Shown: one piece after another, positions 34,921-47,700 of the stretch
How the letters are laid out: every line of letters starts with the position of its first letter
Position numbering within the stretch: the first letter of the stretch is position 1
NCBI GenBank assembly: GCA_000727475.1
Contig: KL647288.1
Location: forward strand, 8,397,414-8,461,413
Length of the DNA: 64,000 nucleotides
Direction: 5' to 3'
Origin: Sarcocystis neurona
Taxonomy: Eukaryota > Apicomplexa > Conoidasida > Eucoccidiorida > Sarcocystidae
Made by a program: the position numbers and the translations under genes
Notes under the pieces: generated by a model
Told to the model about the DNA's origin: nothing
The model's database searches: none
Seen by the model: only the letters and a program-made list of their open reading frames with translations

Positions 34921-35216
34921 TTCTTCATACGACAAGGACCCACGTAGATGCGCGTGCGGGGGGTGCAGCGTTCGCACACCGATCCACGGGTATCGCTTGC
35001 CGCCATACGCTGATACGCATACATTTCTATATCACTCAACCTCTACGTACTACACACAAGTAGGTATATACATATACAAACAGAGAAATAGATAGATATA
35101 GAGAGAAAAATACATTTACACGACACAAAGACCCACATACATAAATATGGATCTACCTTTCTGCCTGTCTATCTACCTAACCACATGCACATATACATAT
35201 ATATATATATATGTAA

Positions 35217-35247
<31 letters not shown>

Positions 35248-35328
35248 CCCCTTTGAAAATGCTACATATGTACACACGTATAGGTGTTGCATGGAGGCGC
35301 GCTGGCTGCTGGTGTGTGGTTGCTGGTG
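34921..35328. other. Non-coding stretch after the AT block
   Basis: About 120 bases of ordinary sequence (34921-35040) followed by GATA/TATA and a (CA)n run at 35216-35240. No gene seen. Confidence 0.5.
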
Positions 35329-35865
35329 TTAGATCACAGTACCGGCAAGGCTCTGCACGAGTCGATGCTGCTGCTGCTGCTTCTTGACTGCTGCAGCGTC
35401 TTCTTCCCCGCTCGCAGCTTCCTGCTGGCAACGGCTCCCGCTACCCGTGTCCTTGAGAAAGGCTTCTTCGAGCCCGACACGCTCCAGCAAGTACGTGCAG
35501 CCGCTGACAAGTTCGCCGAATTCTTCGAAGCGGACCCGCCGTCCTTTGACGACCCGCAGGAGCCGGGCTTTCTGCTGCTGCTGCTCATCGTCCTTCGTTG
35601 CAACTCCGCCCTTCACTGCTCCAGTAGCCATGCCACCCGCAGAAGCAGCAGCGGCAGCCCCAGCAAGGCCTTGGGGGAAGGTACAGGACGACGAGGAGGA
35701 CGCAGCAGGAGCGGCAGCGCCGGGCCAACAGGAAGAAGAAGCACCCGTCCCAGGTGCAGCAGGAGCCGCAGCGTCCGCGCCCCCGGCCTTAGCAGCGGAA
35801 GAAGCGATCGGAGAAGGAGAACTTTCCTCGCCTCGCAGTTGCAGGACGCAGACATCTAAGAACAA
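35329..35865 (-). CDS. Probable terminal exon of an unassigned minus-strand gene
   Basis: An open frame follows a TTGTTCTTAG acceptor-like site and runs to TAA at 35331-35329. It encodes an Ala/Ser-rich half and then a non-repetitive segment (RLLRVVKGRRVRFEEFGELV, CTYLLERVGLEEAFLKD) that looks folded. The frame has no ATG near its beginning, so a 5' exon to the right is needed. The 36353-36205 exon upstream ends in its own stop, and no phase-matched join was found. It may be a separate gene or an alternative 3' end of the neighbour. The opposite strand is also open but encodes Leu/Ser-rich shadow sequence. Confidence 0.4.
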   Translation of the reverse strand: MFLDVCVLQLRGEESSPSPIASSAAKAGGADAAAPAAPGTGASSSCWPGAAAPAASSSSSCTFPQGLAGAAAAASAGGMATGAVKGGVATKDDEQQQQKARLLRVVKGRRVRFEEFGELVSGCTYLLERVGLEEAFLKDTGSGSRCQQEAASGEEDAAAVKKQQQQHRLVQSLAGTVI

Positions 35866-36204
35866 AGAGTTCGAGTCTACTTCCGCCCTGCAAAAACAAG
35901 AAGCAGCAGAGAGAGATTCCTAGCGTCTGGCTATGCACACGCACCGGCACAAGGTGCTAGACCTGTAGGAGCACACAGCTGTATATACACTGCTCTTCAG
36001 GTCTCTGTATCGCCGTATAAACATATGTAGATATATTTATATATATATACGTAGGTGGGCAGACGTGTGTACACAGGTATGCTTGGATGTGAAACACGTA
36101 TCGCTACAGGCGTAGAGGAGAACAAGACAAAGCAGCAGCTGCGCGAAGAAGAACAACTTTTTTAGCAGCACGGGGCTTTCAATCATGCAAGCACACAGGT
36201 CAGC

Positions 36205-39200
36205 CTATCGTAAAAAGAAGAACAGAGGCCGCGCCATCCGTAGCAGTTTGTGCTGCTGTTGCTGCAGTAACGAAAGTGTGAAGTAGTAGCACTCTTTCGG
36301 CGAGCACAGCGTCAGCAGCACCAAGGGCAGTCCTTGTATCGAAGCAGCGACACCTGGGCAACAACAGAGCAGAATCAAACATCCACCGTTTACCCGTCAC
36401 CCGGTGTACACACACACGGCCACACAATCCACACATCGCGCTGTATGTACACTACACGGTATTATTTTCACTTTTTCTCGCCGGTCCCCGTCCCTGGTGC
36501 GCCGTCGGTCGTCCTCCCTGCCACTCCCCTCACACGACCTTGCACAGCTTCAACTACATACGCAGCGTGCCGCTCCTTGCGAGCACGTGCTCAAGCACAT
36601 CTACATATATACAAACAGTCACACGTACATATATAAATATGTATTTATATATGTAACAGCACTCCAGGAGCCCTTCCCATACACACGCGCACACGCGCAA
36701 TATATACATATATATGCATAGATTTTCCTGGACAGTTGAATATATCCAGACGCATCTCGACACGTGCTTGTTGCCTGCTGCTGCACAGACGGCCCTCTTC
36801 ATCGAGTGTACGCATGCGAGAGTATCTGTGAAACTTTCGCAGCTCTTAATTGACTGCGTCAATAGAAGGCGTCGCTGGCGTGCAGACTTGTGCTGCGTCT
36901 GTCCTGGCGTGTGTGGGACGCAAAAGCCTGCTCCAAAACGGGGAGCCTCTTCTTTTTTTGTGGTCCTGCAGGGATTGCCTTCCCCACCCTTCACATTGAT
37001 TTCTCTCAACACGTGGAAAGCGCCTCCTCCTACAGCAAGACGCTGCTGTTCGTCTCTGCCGCTCGTCTCCGCAGAGGACGCCCCGCAGGACGGCGTGCGT
37101 AGCCACACACACACCTTCATGCAGCAGATGATTCTGCGCGAAGAAGACATCGCGCATAAACTTGGACAGGTGGGGAGCAGCAGAAACAGCAGCTACGCCA
37201 CCGGTGCCTGCTGCCTTTTCTCGTGCGTTTGCTCGGGGACACTGTCTTGCATCTCCACGTGTGGCCGTCTCTCTGTCTTTTACACTCCGTTTCTCTGGTC
37301 GTGTCACGGATGCTCGGGATTCTCTACAAGTGCGTGCCGCTACTTCCTTCCCGCTGTTCGCGAGAAGCTTCTTTTTCTCTTGGGCCTCCTCGTCATACGC
37401 AGCTCTGCGCGCGTACATAAATGTGTGTGTCGATCTTCTCCACGGGCCGTGCCCCCGTGGAGGAGATGGCGCCACGAAGAAATTCCCCTGCATCTGTCTC
37501 TCTCTACATATAGCAGGAATATCTGCGTGTCTTGGCGTCTCCTGCGGACGTATGAAGTGACACACGTGTATCACTTCACACGCAGGCCAATTCAATAGGG
37601 ATAGCGCGACATCAAGAGATGTAGGCCTGTGTGTATAGCCGTCAACACATCTGCATATACATATATACACACAGAGAGAGAAAGCGATCAGACGAGTGTA
37701 TGACTACACCAACGTAGAGACACATGAATATATACATATGTGTGCGTTTATGTGTGTTTACAGCTAAATACAAAAGAGATACATAGGCGTGGGCATCTTT
37801 GTATGCACACGCAGATTTGTAGCGACGTGGGTGTGGCCCTGTTTACGCAGAAAATGCGTTCACGCCCTTACGTATGGGGAAGGGGCTCGACTTGTCGCAA
37901 CACGAAGCCGCCGCTCATGTTGTGCGCCGTCGCAGCGGCAGGCCGGCTGCGACCGCGTTCTCGCCCCAGGCCTCCGCGCGCAGCAGCTAGGGCGTCGGGA
38001 TCGGCTGCAGCAGGACAGGCGGGCTGCCGAAGTGCAGTAGCCTCAGGAGCTTCTTCCTTTTCCTCGTCGTCCAGCATCACGTCACACGCACAGAGAACTG
38101 CGGCCCGCACGTCTTCCGCTGACGTGTCTTCGTACCATGACACGGGCGTGCAGAACCCCTGCAGCACCAGCAACACAGCAGCAGCGCCAGCAACACAGAA
38201 GAACCAGCAACTCATCCGTCGCGAAGAAATTTCACAGCAGCAGCACTTCACAGTAGTGGCAGGGGGACCGGTGCGCGAGAACGCGGCAGCGCGGAGACGG
38301 CACGCAGCCGCAGCAGCAGTGGACCAGCAGCAGAGCTGTCCGCGCACGTAGCACACACCAGCATATACCTTCTGGGCGCTCCTAAAGAGACGCATATTCG
38401 AAGCCGTGTGGAAGGAGTCGTAGTATCCACCGTCCCTATACAGATGTATACTGACTGCTGCTGCGACTACAAGAGCAGGGAGGGAGGGGAGCAGCGGCGC
38501 GCGGCGGGGCAGCCACACAAGCAGCAAGAAGAAGCCCTGCTCGGTGACGCGGCGCACGTGCTGGTGACCGTGGGCCCTGCCGCGGCAGACAATCTTTGCG
38601 CAGGTGTCGACAGAACACGGACGCAGGCGTACGAGTGTACCCGAGACACACCCTGCTGATGCTGCTGCTTCCTCTCGTCTGCAGCCGCGCACACGTATGC
38701 ACGAGCCTCCCCGGGAGGACAGCTGGAAGTCGGTGTGAGCCTGCGAGGAGCTGTCTGGGGCGCAGCCCGTTCTGCTGCTGGTGCTGCTGCTGGGAGAGGG
38801 ACAGTCCTGCGGACAAAACGACGCAGCCCAGCCCTGCGTTGCTGCTGCTGTTGCTGCTGTGCGTTAGAGAGGTGCAGAGAGGCAGACCACGGCACTTCAA
38901 CGTCTAAACAAAGGTGGGCATACAGTGTTGACTTCTTATTGAAGCACGACGCACAAACGTACACACACCTGTGCAGGGAATGTATCCTTTCTCATCTGTT
39001 CTCTAAAGGCGCGCGGCTGCTGCCGCGAGTGCTGGACAAGGGCAGAAGGCTCGTTCATGTGGGCCCGTCCAGTCGCTGCTGCTGGTTTTCCTCCGTCCCT
39101 GTGGAGCCCCACGCAGAGCTGCTGCTGCTCCTGCTGCTGGCGCGCTACCCTCAAGAAAAAACGGAGACAAATGGCAGAAGAACGGCGCGCCTCCTACTGC

Positions 39201-40941
39201 TGAGGCCGCTTCTTCATCAGCAACGGCGAATGCGTGCTGCTCCTGCTGCTGCCACGTAGAAGAAAGAGCGAGTGATCGCTAGGCCATTCTGTGGGTGCCG
39301 CTTCTGCTGCTGCTGCTCCCGCTGCAGGCCTGCTGCACCCTGTCTACATGTGTCTGTTGTGCGGCTGCTGTCTCTACGCAGTTGTTGCTGCCGCAGGCCA
39401 GTCGCTCTGTTCCTGCTGCACTACAGACGTCATCTTGACTGGCGCTGTTCCTGCGGTCGACTGAAGTATTACCGTCGCTCCTTTTCGCTCAACTGCTGTT
39501 GGCTGCGGCAACCTAGCTCTGCTGTTGTTGAGGTTAGCGCTGCCGCATCTGCGGTTCACTCCGCTGCTCCTGCTGGATTCACTGTGGTGCTGCGGTGCTC
39601 GCTTCGACCTACCTGGTGAATCACCCAGATCGTCTTCTTTCCTGCATCTTCCAGGTGCCGTTCGTCCACAGCAGCAGCGGCGCGGGGGTCTGCGCGCCGC
39701 ATGTCTTCCCACCCGCGGCGCTCGCTGCTCAGCAGTGACCATTCTCCGCGTGCAGCAGCAGCAGTCCCGGCATAACCAGGAGCAGCAACAGCAGGACACC
39801 GAGGAAGCGTGGAGTGCCTCAGCTCCAGGTAGGGGTCGCCTCTTTTTTCACTGCCGCTGCTGCCAGCAGAGAGCAGCACGTCCAAATCGTCGAACTCTGG
39901 GACTGTGCCCGACCCTACTGATGACACAGGACTGCAAGGCGCCGAGGTCTGAGCAGCAGCAGCTGCTGCTGGGTCTTTCTCTGATACTCCTCTCCTCATT
40001 CCTAGTGTTGCCGCCATTCCTGTGCGTGCTACTGCTGCTGTGCGTTCCGCCTGTGGCGGTGTCTCGGATGCCGCAGTTGCTGCTGTTGCTGCAGAGACGC
40101 CTTCTCTAAAAGGACTGTCGCTGTGCGGCAGGTCTTCTCCCTTTCTGCTGCAGACGCCTGATGCAGCTGCGGACTCCTGGTGTTCCTCGCCAGCTGCCTG
40201 CTGCTCGTGGCCTTCCTCTGCTGCAGAGCAGCTGCCGTCTGCTGCTGCTGCTGCCGCCACTTTGTACGGAGTGCAGCTGCTGCTGCGGCCTCTTGAAGGT
40301 GGCGACGCGGCTAACAACTTCAGGTCTGCATCAGAGAAAACCAGCGTTGTGGAAACGCTTGAAGACAGAGAGGACGCGTCCATATTACTGCTGCTGCTGC
40401 TCTTGCTCTTCTTGTATGCTGCTGCAGCTTCTTCCGCTGCTGCTGCTGTTGCCACCACTGAAACTTCCGCCTCCGGGCCTCCCGTTGGAGCCACAACACC
40501 TGCCACGCCTCCTGGAGAGCCTGCAGCTGTTCCATTTTTGCTGCAGCTCCTGCTGCAGGGAGAGAGGGAGGTGAGCGGTGAAGAGCACGCCGTGCGGTAC
40601 GAGAAAGGCTCCTCCTCCGCTGCTGCTGCTGCAGCTACCGGAAGTGAGTCACGTACACTCTCCTGCTGCTGCTGGTGCTGCTGCGGCTGCTGTGGTGTTT
40701 CAGGCAGAAGGGCAGCCCCTTCCCCCAAGAGCTGCTGCTGCTGCGTCGAGGCTTCCCGTGACGGAGTCGGCAGCAGCGTTGCAAGAGCACCTGCTCGCTG
40801 TAGCAGCTCCGCAAACGGTTCCGCTGCCGCTGGTTCTGAGCCGCTGCTGCTGCAGCACCCCTCCTGGGGTTGCTGCGGTGGAGGAGGCGGAGAGCCCCCT
40901 TCCGACGTCTGCAGAGCAGGCCGGAGTGCCATCGCTGCCAT
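36205..40941 (-). CDS. Hypothetical protein with N-terminal Ala/Ser-rich region and one membrane segment, 8 exons
   Basis: Exons on the minus strand: 40941-39613, 39118-38969, 38536-38369, 38158-37872, 37404-37344, 37160-37115, 37029-36988 and 36353-36205. Phases match throughout, giving 743 aa if the ATG at 40941 is the start. Residues 1-443 are Ala, Ser and Gln-rich with a few ordered islands (EFDDLDVLLSAG, KKTIWVIHQ). Exon 3 carries a hydrophobic stretch interrupted by Pro and Arg (FFLLLVWLPRRAP, then PALVVAAAVSIHLY), a probable membrane segment. Later exons are repeat-free and look folded (YYDSFHTASNMRLFRSAQK, VSWYEDTSAEDVRAAVL, MRDVFFAQNHLLHEGGG). The exon 6 acceptor ends AAG, less usual. 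An extra exon near 38903-38700 is possible. Function unknown; upstream exons at 41-44.8 kb may belong to it. Confidence 0.55.
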
Positions 40942-43900
40942 CGTCACGAGAGGACACACACCCGAGACTCAACCCAGCGCTGCCCCACCGCGAGCGCTGC
41001 TCCTGCTGCGGAAACGGTGCCGCTGCTGCTCCTCCTTGGGATGATTCTCCGGGGGACACGCTGCTGTTCCTGCGCCTTGGCGCGACAGAGCAGCTGCTGC
41101 CGTTGCTGCTGCGACGGGAGAGGCTGTCGTTGTCGCTCTTGCTGCTAGGGAGGACGCGGCTGCTGTAGCCGTTGTTAGCAAGGTCCTGCTTGCCGCTGCC
41201 GCTGTTGGACGAGCTGCTGCCGCCGATGCACTGCTGTCGCTTCGGACCACCTGCGGAGGTGCCGCGCGTGCTGCAGAAGCAGTGGGGAAGGAAAGGGCCT
41301 TCGCTGCTGTTCCGGTGGCTTCTGCAACAGCTACTCGCAGAACCCCTCGTGTTGCTGTGTCGCCTGCTGCTGACTCCTGCTGTCGGAGCAGGACAGGCCC
41401 CACCGCTGTTGCTGCTCCTGCCAAGGCGCACTCCTGAACGTTTCTGCTGTGGCTTCGTCACTCGGTCTTGTTCAGCAGAAGAACTACTGCTGCTCGCCTG
41501 GCAGGTAAACGTCGGTCTGTGTGGAGCTACGAGTTCCTTGTTATTGCAGGATGGCGCAGAAAGGCGCAGTGACAAATATATATACGGTTTACAGGGAGTC
41601 CACACTGCGGTCGCCACACTTGGGCAAATATAACGTCTTCCCCACCACAGGAAGAGGGGCATGCTGCACAGAGACAATGGCGTGGTGAGGAGGCCCCTAA
41701 CGTCCTGCTGTGACCTGCCGCGTCAGTGAAGTTACTTCGCTGCTGCTGTGCTACTGTTGCTGCGACTTATAGACTACTATTGATCTGATTCTTTACTTGG
41801 CTTCTCTTTGCTGCTGTTGCTGCTCAGGCTGTTCCTGCTGCGGATGCCTGCTGGTGCTGCCGCTCCCGACGATGGTGCTCCGGTGTATCTTCTCTGCTGT
41901 AGTCCCTCATGTGCGCGATGTGGCCGAACGTGCGCTGCTGTCGTTTTCAGCTGCCTGCATGTCCACGCACACATACACACACGGCCGGGCGGACCCCTGC
42001 TCGCTGATGGGGCTGCTGCAGCAGCAGTTGCTGCTACGGTAACAGATATGCCGATGCTGCTGCTGCTGCTCTCGCTGCTTCTGCCGCTGCTGCTTCGACG
42101 GCAGAACTGCTGCTGCGGCGGAGGCGGCGCAGTTCAAACCCGTGGAAGAGAAGAAGCACACGCATGCCGCTGCCCCTGCTGCTGCGGCGAGAACGGCCGC
42201 AGGAGAGGGCAGTAACACACTTTCTTGACAGAGGAATCGGCAGTTACGTTCCTCTTGCTCCTGCTGCTGCTGCAGCCGACGACGCGTGTTGCTGGCACCT
42301 CTGCTGTAAATACTGCCTCTGACTTCTTTGTCCTTCACTGCTATGCGGCGAGACTCCAGCTGGTGTAGTTGCTGCTATTCGTGGATGTGGCCCTCTCTTC
42401 TTCATGCAGATACTGGCAAAATCCTCCCTGCGCTTCGAAGACAGTGTGGTGCTGCGCGGCGCTGGTGCTGCTGCTGCCGTTTCCCAGGTGGCACTGTCGC
42501 TTGCCGGCCCGTGTTGCTTCTTCCGAGGTTGTTGCTTTTGTCCAGCTGTTTGACAGGGCTGCGAGGCAGCTGGCGCCCACGTACGTGCTCTTTTGTGGAA
42601 AGGAGGATGCAGCTCGCCTGCTGCTGCTCGAACACACGGGCGGCACGGGGAACCACAGCGACAGCACCAACAACACGCAGCAGCGGCGGCAGCGGTGCAC
42701 AGCAGCGGCTGGGCAGACACAACAGCAGCAATTTGAGCCGCGCGACACTGGCAATAGCAGCAGCAGCAGCGCAGCCGCAGCGCCTGCACTCGTAGAGGGG
42801 CTGCGGGGACGACTGGCCAAGCAGATGGACTGAAACGACACAAGACAGAAGAGGCGACCAAGTACAAAGAAGAAGTGGAAAGAGGAGCTGTGAGTGAGCG
42901 AGCAGATGGGGAAGGAAGCTGCTTCTTTCGACAAACAGGAGCAAAAAAGGCCGTCCGGCTGCAGCTGTGTGGCAGAGTAGTACAGCAGCCGCGCACCAGC
43001 AGCAGCAGTGGTAGCAACAGATGCGGTAGCAGCCGCAGCAGCAAGGGCAGCGCACCAACGGGTGACACACGCAGACGACGACGGTGGTCGTGGTACGTTG
43101 CAGCCAGGTCGCTCTGCAGGAAGTGGACTACAGACGAAGCAACCGTCCCCGCTGTCAGCTACAGCCCATTCCCACGCTGCTGGGGTTGCTGCTCCTGCTT
43201 CTACTGGGCCGGTAAACAGTAGTTTACCGGCGTTGTCGCCGCTGCTGTTCCGGCTGCTACACACGGCAGCCGCGGCAGGGCGACGGCTGCCGCTTCTCTG
43301 GTATCCGTGTTACCCTGTCCTGCTTTTCTTGCTGTGTGGCCGTTGTTGCTACGGGGCTCCCCTTTCTTATCCTGGGGCTGCTGGTCGCGCGGCTGTTGGA
43401 GGCGTTTCTGTTGGTGCTGCATGGGTTGACGGCGAGGTGGTGCTGTTGTTTTGGCAGCAGCTGCTGCTTCTGGCGTTCGTACACGCTGACAGACGTGGTA
43501 GTGCAAAACAACGGCTGGCCGCAGCCAGCTCCGCGGCCGGGGAAACAGCAGCAGGCGCTAGTCTTCGGTCTCTTAGCTGCTGCACGATGACGGTTCCCAC
43601 GTACCAGCACTTAACGCGGCATGCTGAACAATTGAACAGCGATACACACAGCTGTGTCCCGTAGGCAACTTTAAACTAGTGGAAGTGCCTTCTCTTCCGG
43701 GCTGCAAACTGACAGAATGCTGCTGCGACGGCTACAGCGCCCGCTGTTGCCCCTCCGGTAGTTCTCGTTGTTACCGCTGTGACTGCTGCGCTTCTTTTTC
43801 TGCTGTTGCTGCTATTCCTTCCGCTGCAGCGGCTGCAGGGTTGATGCTGCTGCAGCGATTCCTCACCGTGCTTCTGCATGTACTACTACTGGGCGTACGG

Positions 43901-44109
43901 CTGCGACGGCTGCTGCTGCTGCTCGCAACGTGTGTCTTACCGAGTGTTCATCCGTGTACCGTCCACTTTTGTCGCCGCTCCGACATCCACTTGACTGACC
44001 CGTGCTGCTGATCTGCTGCTCGTGCCAGCTTTGCCCGCGCAAGGACGGCACTCCATCTGAGCACCTACCTGCCGTCATTTACGTGGTCGGAGACTTCTGT
44101 TACAAGGAG
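40942..44109. other. CTG/CAG-dense region with unresolved minus-strand exons
   Basis: Both strands have long open frames because of trinucleotide tracts, so ORF length is no guide here. The minus frame at about 43230-43060 (KLLFTGPVEAGAATPAAWEW, DSGDGCFVCSPLPAERPG) is the most protein-like island. A perfect hairpin lies at 43208-43231. No complete exon chain could be built. Confidence 0.4.
40990..41497 (-). CDS. Ser/Arg-rich candidate exon
   Basis: After a good acceptor (TTTACCTGCCAG) an open frame encodes Ser, Arg, Asn and Gln-rich sequence with many potential phosphorylation sites (SDNDSLSRRSSNGSS, RRRNSSVSPGESSQGG). The opposite strand encodes Leu/Cys runs and is taken as shadow. It lies just upstream of the ATG at 40941 on the same strand, but I could not find a phase-matched donor to join it. 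It may be an exon of a larger gene spanning 44789-36205. Confidence 0.35.
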
Positions 44110-44789
44110 AGACCTATAGCACTGCCTCTGCGTCCACTTGCTGCGGCTGCAGCAGCTGTGCAGTGTGGCCGCTGCTCCTGTGGCTGCCGCCGCTCCTCTG
44201 CCATGCAGCAAAGAGAGTTCTTTCCGTCGTTCTGGTACCATGCCTGGTGTCGTTGCGTCTGCCGTTGCCCTGTCTTCCGCAGAGCCCGCTGTGACCAGAT
44301 ATTCTGCTTCTGCTGCTGTTGTCGGTGCGTCTGCAACTGACGTTACTACAGTACATCATGCGATGCCACAGCGTTCTCAGCCAGAAGAAGCACAGTGGTA
44401 CTCTTCTGCCCTGTGCCGCCGAAGGTGTGCAGGAGGTGCTCTGGAGTCGCCAGTGCGTGAGGCGCTGGACTACTGTTGCAACGGCTGTGCGTGCGAACTG
44501 CGCCGTTCTCTAGTCTTCTGCTGCTGCTGGTATGCTGGCTCGTTCCTCGTCGATCTCGAATTCGAGCTGCTGCCCGTGCTGCCTCTGCCAGGACAGTGTT
44601 GCTGCTGCTGGCTGTAGGTGAGTTGCTGTTGTCGCTGCTGGGCCTACAGCCGTGGATAGTAAGACGTGCATTCCTCCATTGACTAAAGTGATACTGCAGA
44701 GACCAGCCTCTCCTGTCTGCTGCTTTCCTTGTAACTTGCACCGCTTTCGCACCTGAGATAGCGGATTGTCTAAGCTTTTCCTTAACCAT
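44110..44789 (-). CDS. 5' exons of a minus-strand gene of unknown function
   Basis: Exon 1 (44789-44753) starts with ATG and encodes MVKEKLRQSAIS, then a TCAG/GTGCGA donor. Exon 2 (44611-44402) follows an ACCTACAG acceptor, in phase, and encodes Ala/Arg/Ser-rich sequence with APHALATPEHLLHTFGG near its end. Exon 3 starts at 44330 in phase and encodes TTAAEAEYLVTAGSAEDRAT and PERRKELSLLHGRG; its end is not resolved. Downstream coding to the left is unclear, with candidate islands near 43230-43060 and 41497-40990. The whole may be the 5' part of the gene that ends at 36205. Confidence 0.45.
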
Positions 44790-47700
44790 CTACAAGCGGA
44801 ACGTCGTGGCGTTGGCGCACGTGTAATTTCGCTTAGACACTCATTCACGCTGACTTGCTGCTGCCTCGAGCTTTTATGCTGGTGCTCCATGCAAGAGCAA
44901 CACAATCACTCCGTCACTTTCTTTGACCTCCGGTTGAGGCGACACAGTTTCGGCTAAAGTTTTGACTGCTGTAGTTTCATGTCTTTCCCAAGGAATGATC
45001 TCCAAGTAGACTACTCCCGAAGCTGTAGTGCCTTGATACGATTGTCCGCGAACCCCTGCTATGTGTGGAGGCTGCAGTGGCTTGAACCTCACGCACCTGT
45101 ACGTGGGAAATTTCGGAGGAAGGGTAGCAACAGTGGTCGTGCCGCTGGCCAGCAGTGGGTGCAAGAGCACTCCTCGATTTGTCGTGTAACGGATTGTCTC
45201 ATTGAGTACTGAGCACAGCAGATATTGTGAGTGGATACCATTGTAGGCTAGCGTATCGATAATTCAAGGAGAAATAAAACTTCTCGTGCCAAGCAAAGGT
45301 GACAATAGTGGTAATACTGAGAGTACGACTGGTCACCCTGCACGACGTAGTAGTCGTCTCATTATTTTAGGAGTATCACTGGTGGTGGTAGGCGTACAGG
45401 CAGCAAAGAGGGCCGTTGTTTTGCGAAGGGTTGGGCGAGTGCACGAGTGATCAAATTGTTATCCGCAATCTCCGCGAACACAGAGCACCGAAGACGTGCA
45501 ACATAAGGCGCTGCTGATGCTCAACTCTGGTGGGCGTGCACCACTGCCGCACGAAGCACTGAAACAAGGAACTGAACGTCTGCACAGAACTGCTGCTTCC
45601 CTTCCCCGATTTCCAAGTCCGTTGTACGGTCCGTACGGAGGAGTGTATACATGCGAGTACACACTCGTTTTTTGCCGTTTCGGTTCTTCACTGCTCTGCA
45701 CACCTCAAATAATGCAGTGCTTCTTTCCAGCCCGAGTCTCGGGCTGGGCACCGATATCGGGCGGGAACATTGTACGCAGCTGTCTCCTGTTGTGTGACGT
45801 TTCACACTGCATCACGATACGCCTGCCGGTAAGGGTGTTCGTGGCACATGTGATAATTTAGTGACCGGCAGTGCACCTTCGTTGATATGTTACTGATGCT
45901 TTATTGCGGCTCCGAACTCTATATATCGAGTTGTTTTCCTTTTACGCTTGAATTGTTCAACAAGGTATATAAAATTTCCTATGCATACCGACATAGACGG
46001 ATGTGTGCATGCGTGTGTAGAGACGTGTAGAAAAGACACGCTGAAAGCGTATCGCTGTTCTTCTCATGCTCAACGTCTTGGAGCGCTTGCGTGACTTTTT
46101 CACTAGCGTGAGCGGGGCTATTAGGCGTAATCATTTACAAGTAAAAGGCCCGGCATGCATTCGCTCTCCATGGTAAGCAGCATGCATCTTTTCACCCCTT
46201 AACGCAACCTACGAGTGGCATGCCACCCTGAGTGACTTCCTTCGAATGTACTGCTCGTCTGCCTCAGTGATTCAAGAGTCAGGCTCTGCGCACGGTGTTT
46301 GCCTGTGGACACTTCGCTGCAGCAGCAGATCTGCACAGGAGGGTGTCAGTCTCCGTAGTTTCCTTCAGGTGGACCCCAGGTGGTCTCCGTGTAAATTTCC
46401 ACAGAGCAGAAGCCACCGCCAGTGGACACGCCTTCCACTGTAGACATTGCAGGTGGGTTCCGGCCTGTTTTGGGCTTAGAAGCAGAACCAGCACTCATAA
46501 CTATCCAGACTATTCTTCTGTGCATCCTTGATAACTCGCGCACAATTGTGAGAAGGCAACGTGGACGCATCCGACTTTCGCGATGCTGATTCCACGCATG
46601 TCTTTGCATGTGTCCGCTTTCAGAACATGCTAGGTGGGCCTCTGTGGCCTTGCCCACAGTCCCGCACGCAGTTTGCTGCTGGGTGCCATTATTGAATACA
46701 CGCGCTGGTAGCGTCCGTCAGCTTTCCGACATATATGTGTATATCTGTGTGCGAGTGCTCCCCGTGCATATAAGTCGTTTTCACGACTTACGATGTGTCT
46801 GCCCTTTCAAGGTGCCTACACTGCATCGGCCTCCCCGCGCTTGGAGCGTGAACGGTCGTCCTCACGTACTAGAGTGAGAACTCTAAGTTCACTCTAATTT
46901 CCACTCACGAGAGTGGCGTAAGCGAAATGCCGGCCGGCGTAGTACAGACATGTGTAGAGAATCATGTTTACGAGTGTGTCTGACCTTGTCTGTGTGTGCG
47001 TGCAAATGCGCGGTACACGTCAGTACAGCTGAAAAGGATGAGGGGACGCCTGGGTAGGTGCTGCATATTTTGAGGACTGTGTGCGTGTTTGTGCATCCAT
47101 CGTACAGGACAAGCATATGTAGAGATGCGGTTCTGGGATGGATTCGCCGTCGACTTAGCTAGTCTGCCATGTTTCTAGGACATACTGGTGGATATCCACG
47201 GGTGCGCACGACGTGCACATATGCAACGTATAGGAATGGTGATTGCAAAGTGTGTATAAAACACGCACAATATTGGATGTACTTGTGGGTTAGCGAACTA
47301 TATATAAATGGTTTAAAGCCCCTGCAGCAGCAGGAGAGAGCACCCGCATACTGCAGTAGCAGCCTAGAGGGAGGACGTAGGAATTCACGGGCACCTGCAC
47401 TGCAGCGAACACCACTGTGCATGACCGCGTACTCTGGAAAGGGAAGAATAGCTAGCACCATATCTGAGACTGCGACCGCAGTTCGTGGGGGAGCACGCAT
47501 GTGGTAGATGCGTATTATATAAGAGTCGCCCTAAGCCAGAAAATCCATGCCACACTCCGCCACGCCGACTCTCTGTCACACTAATAACCAGTTATGTCAG
47601 GCATTTCATGCATCGCTCCTCCGCACCAACGCCTTTGGAGTTTCATTTGTTCTCGAGTGCCCTCCTGAGTGTGACGGCTACCGAAAGCTTCTCCACGGCG

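Noticed and set aside
34036..35095. Ile-Tyr repeat ORFs across the (AT)n block
   Set aside because: They exist in all frames on both strands because the DNA is alternating AT, and they cross the N gap.
36315..36353. A glutaredoxin-like YKDCPWC motif on the minus strand
   Set aside because: It appears only in the frame that stops two codons later and does not match the phase of the upstream exon; the in-phase frame encodes a different sequence.
36714..37598. A 294-codon plus-strand ORF, with a good-looking CTGCAG acceptor at 36970
   Set aside because: The minus strand here holds four short exons that join in phase with exons on both sides and encode repeat-free sequence; the plus ORF is Ser/Leu/Cys-rich shadow.
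46540..46660. A possible retroelement zinc-knuckle (Cys then Gly-His spacing) in a minus ORF
   Set aside because: The first and last Cys positions are wrong, and no reverse transcriptase, integrase or LTR is visible nearby.
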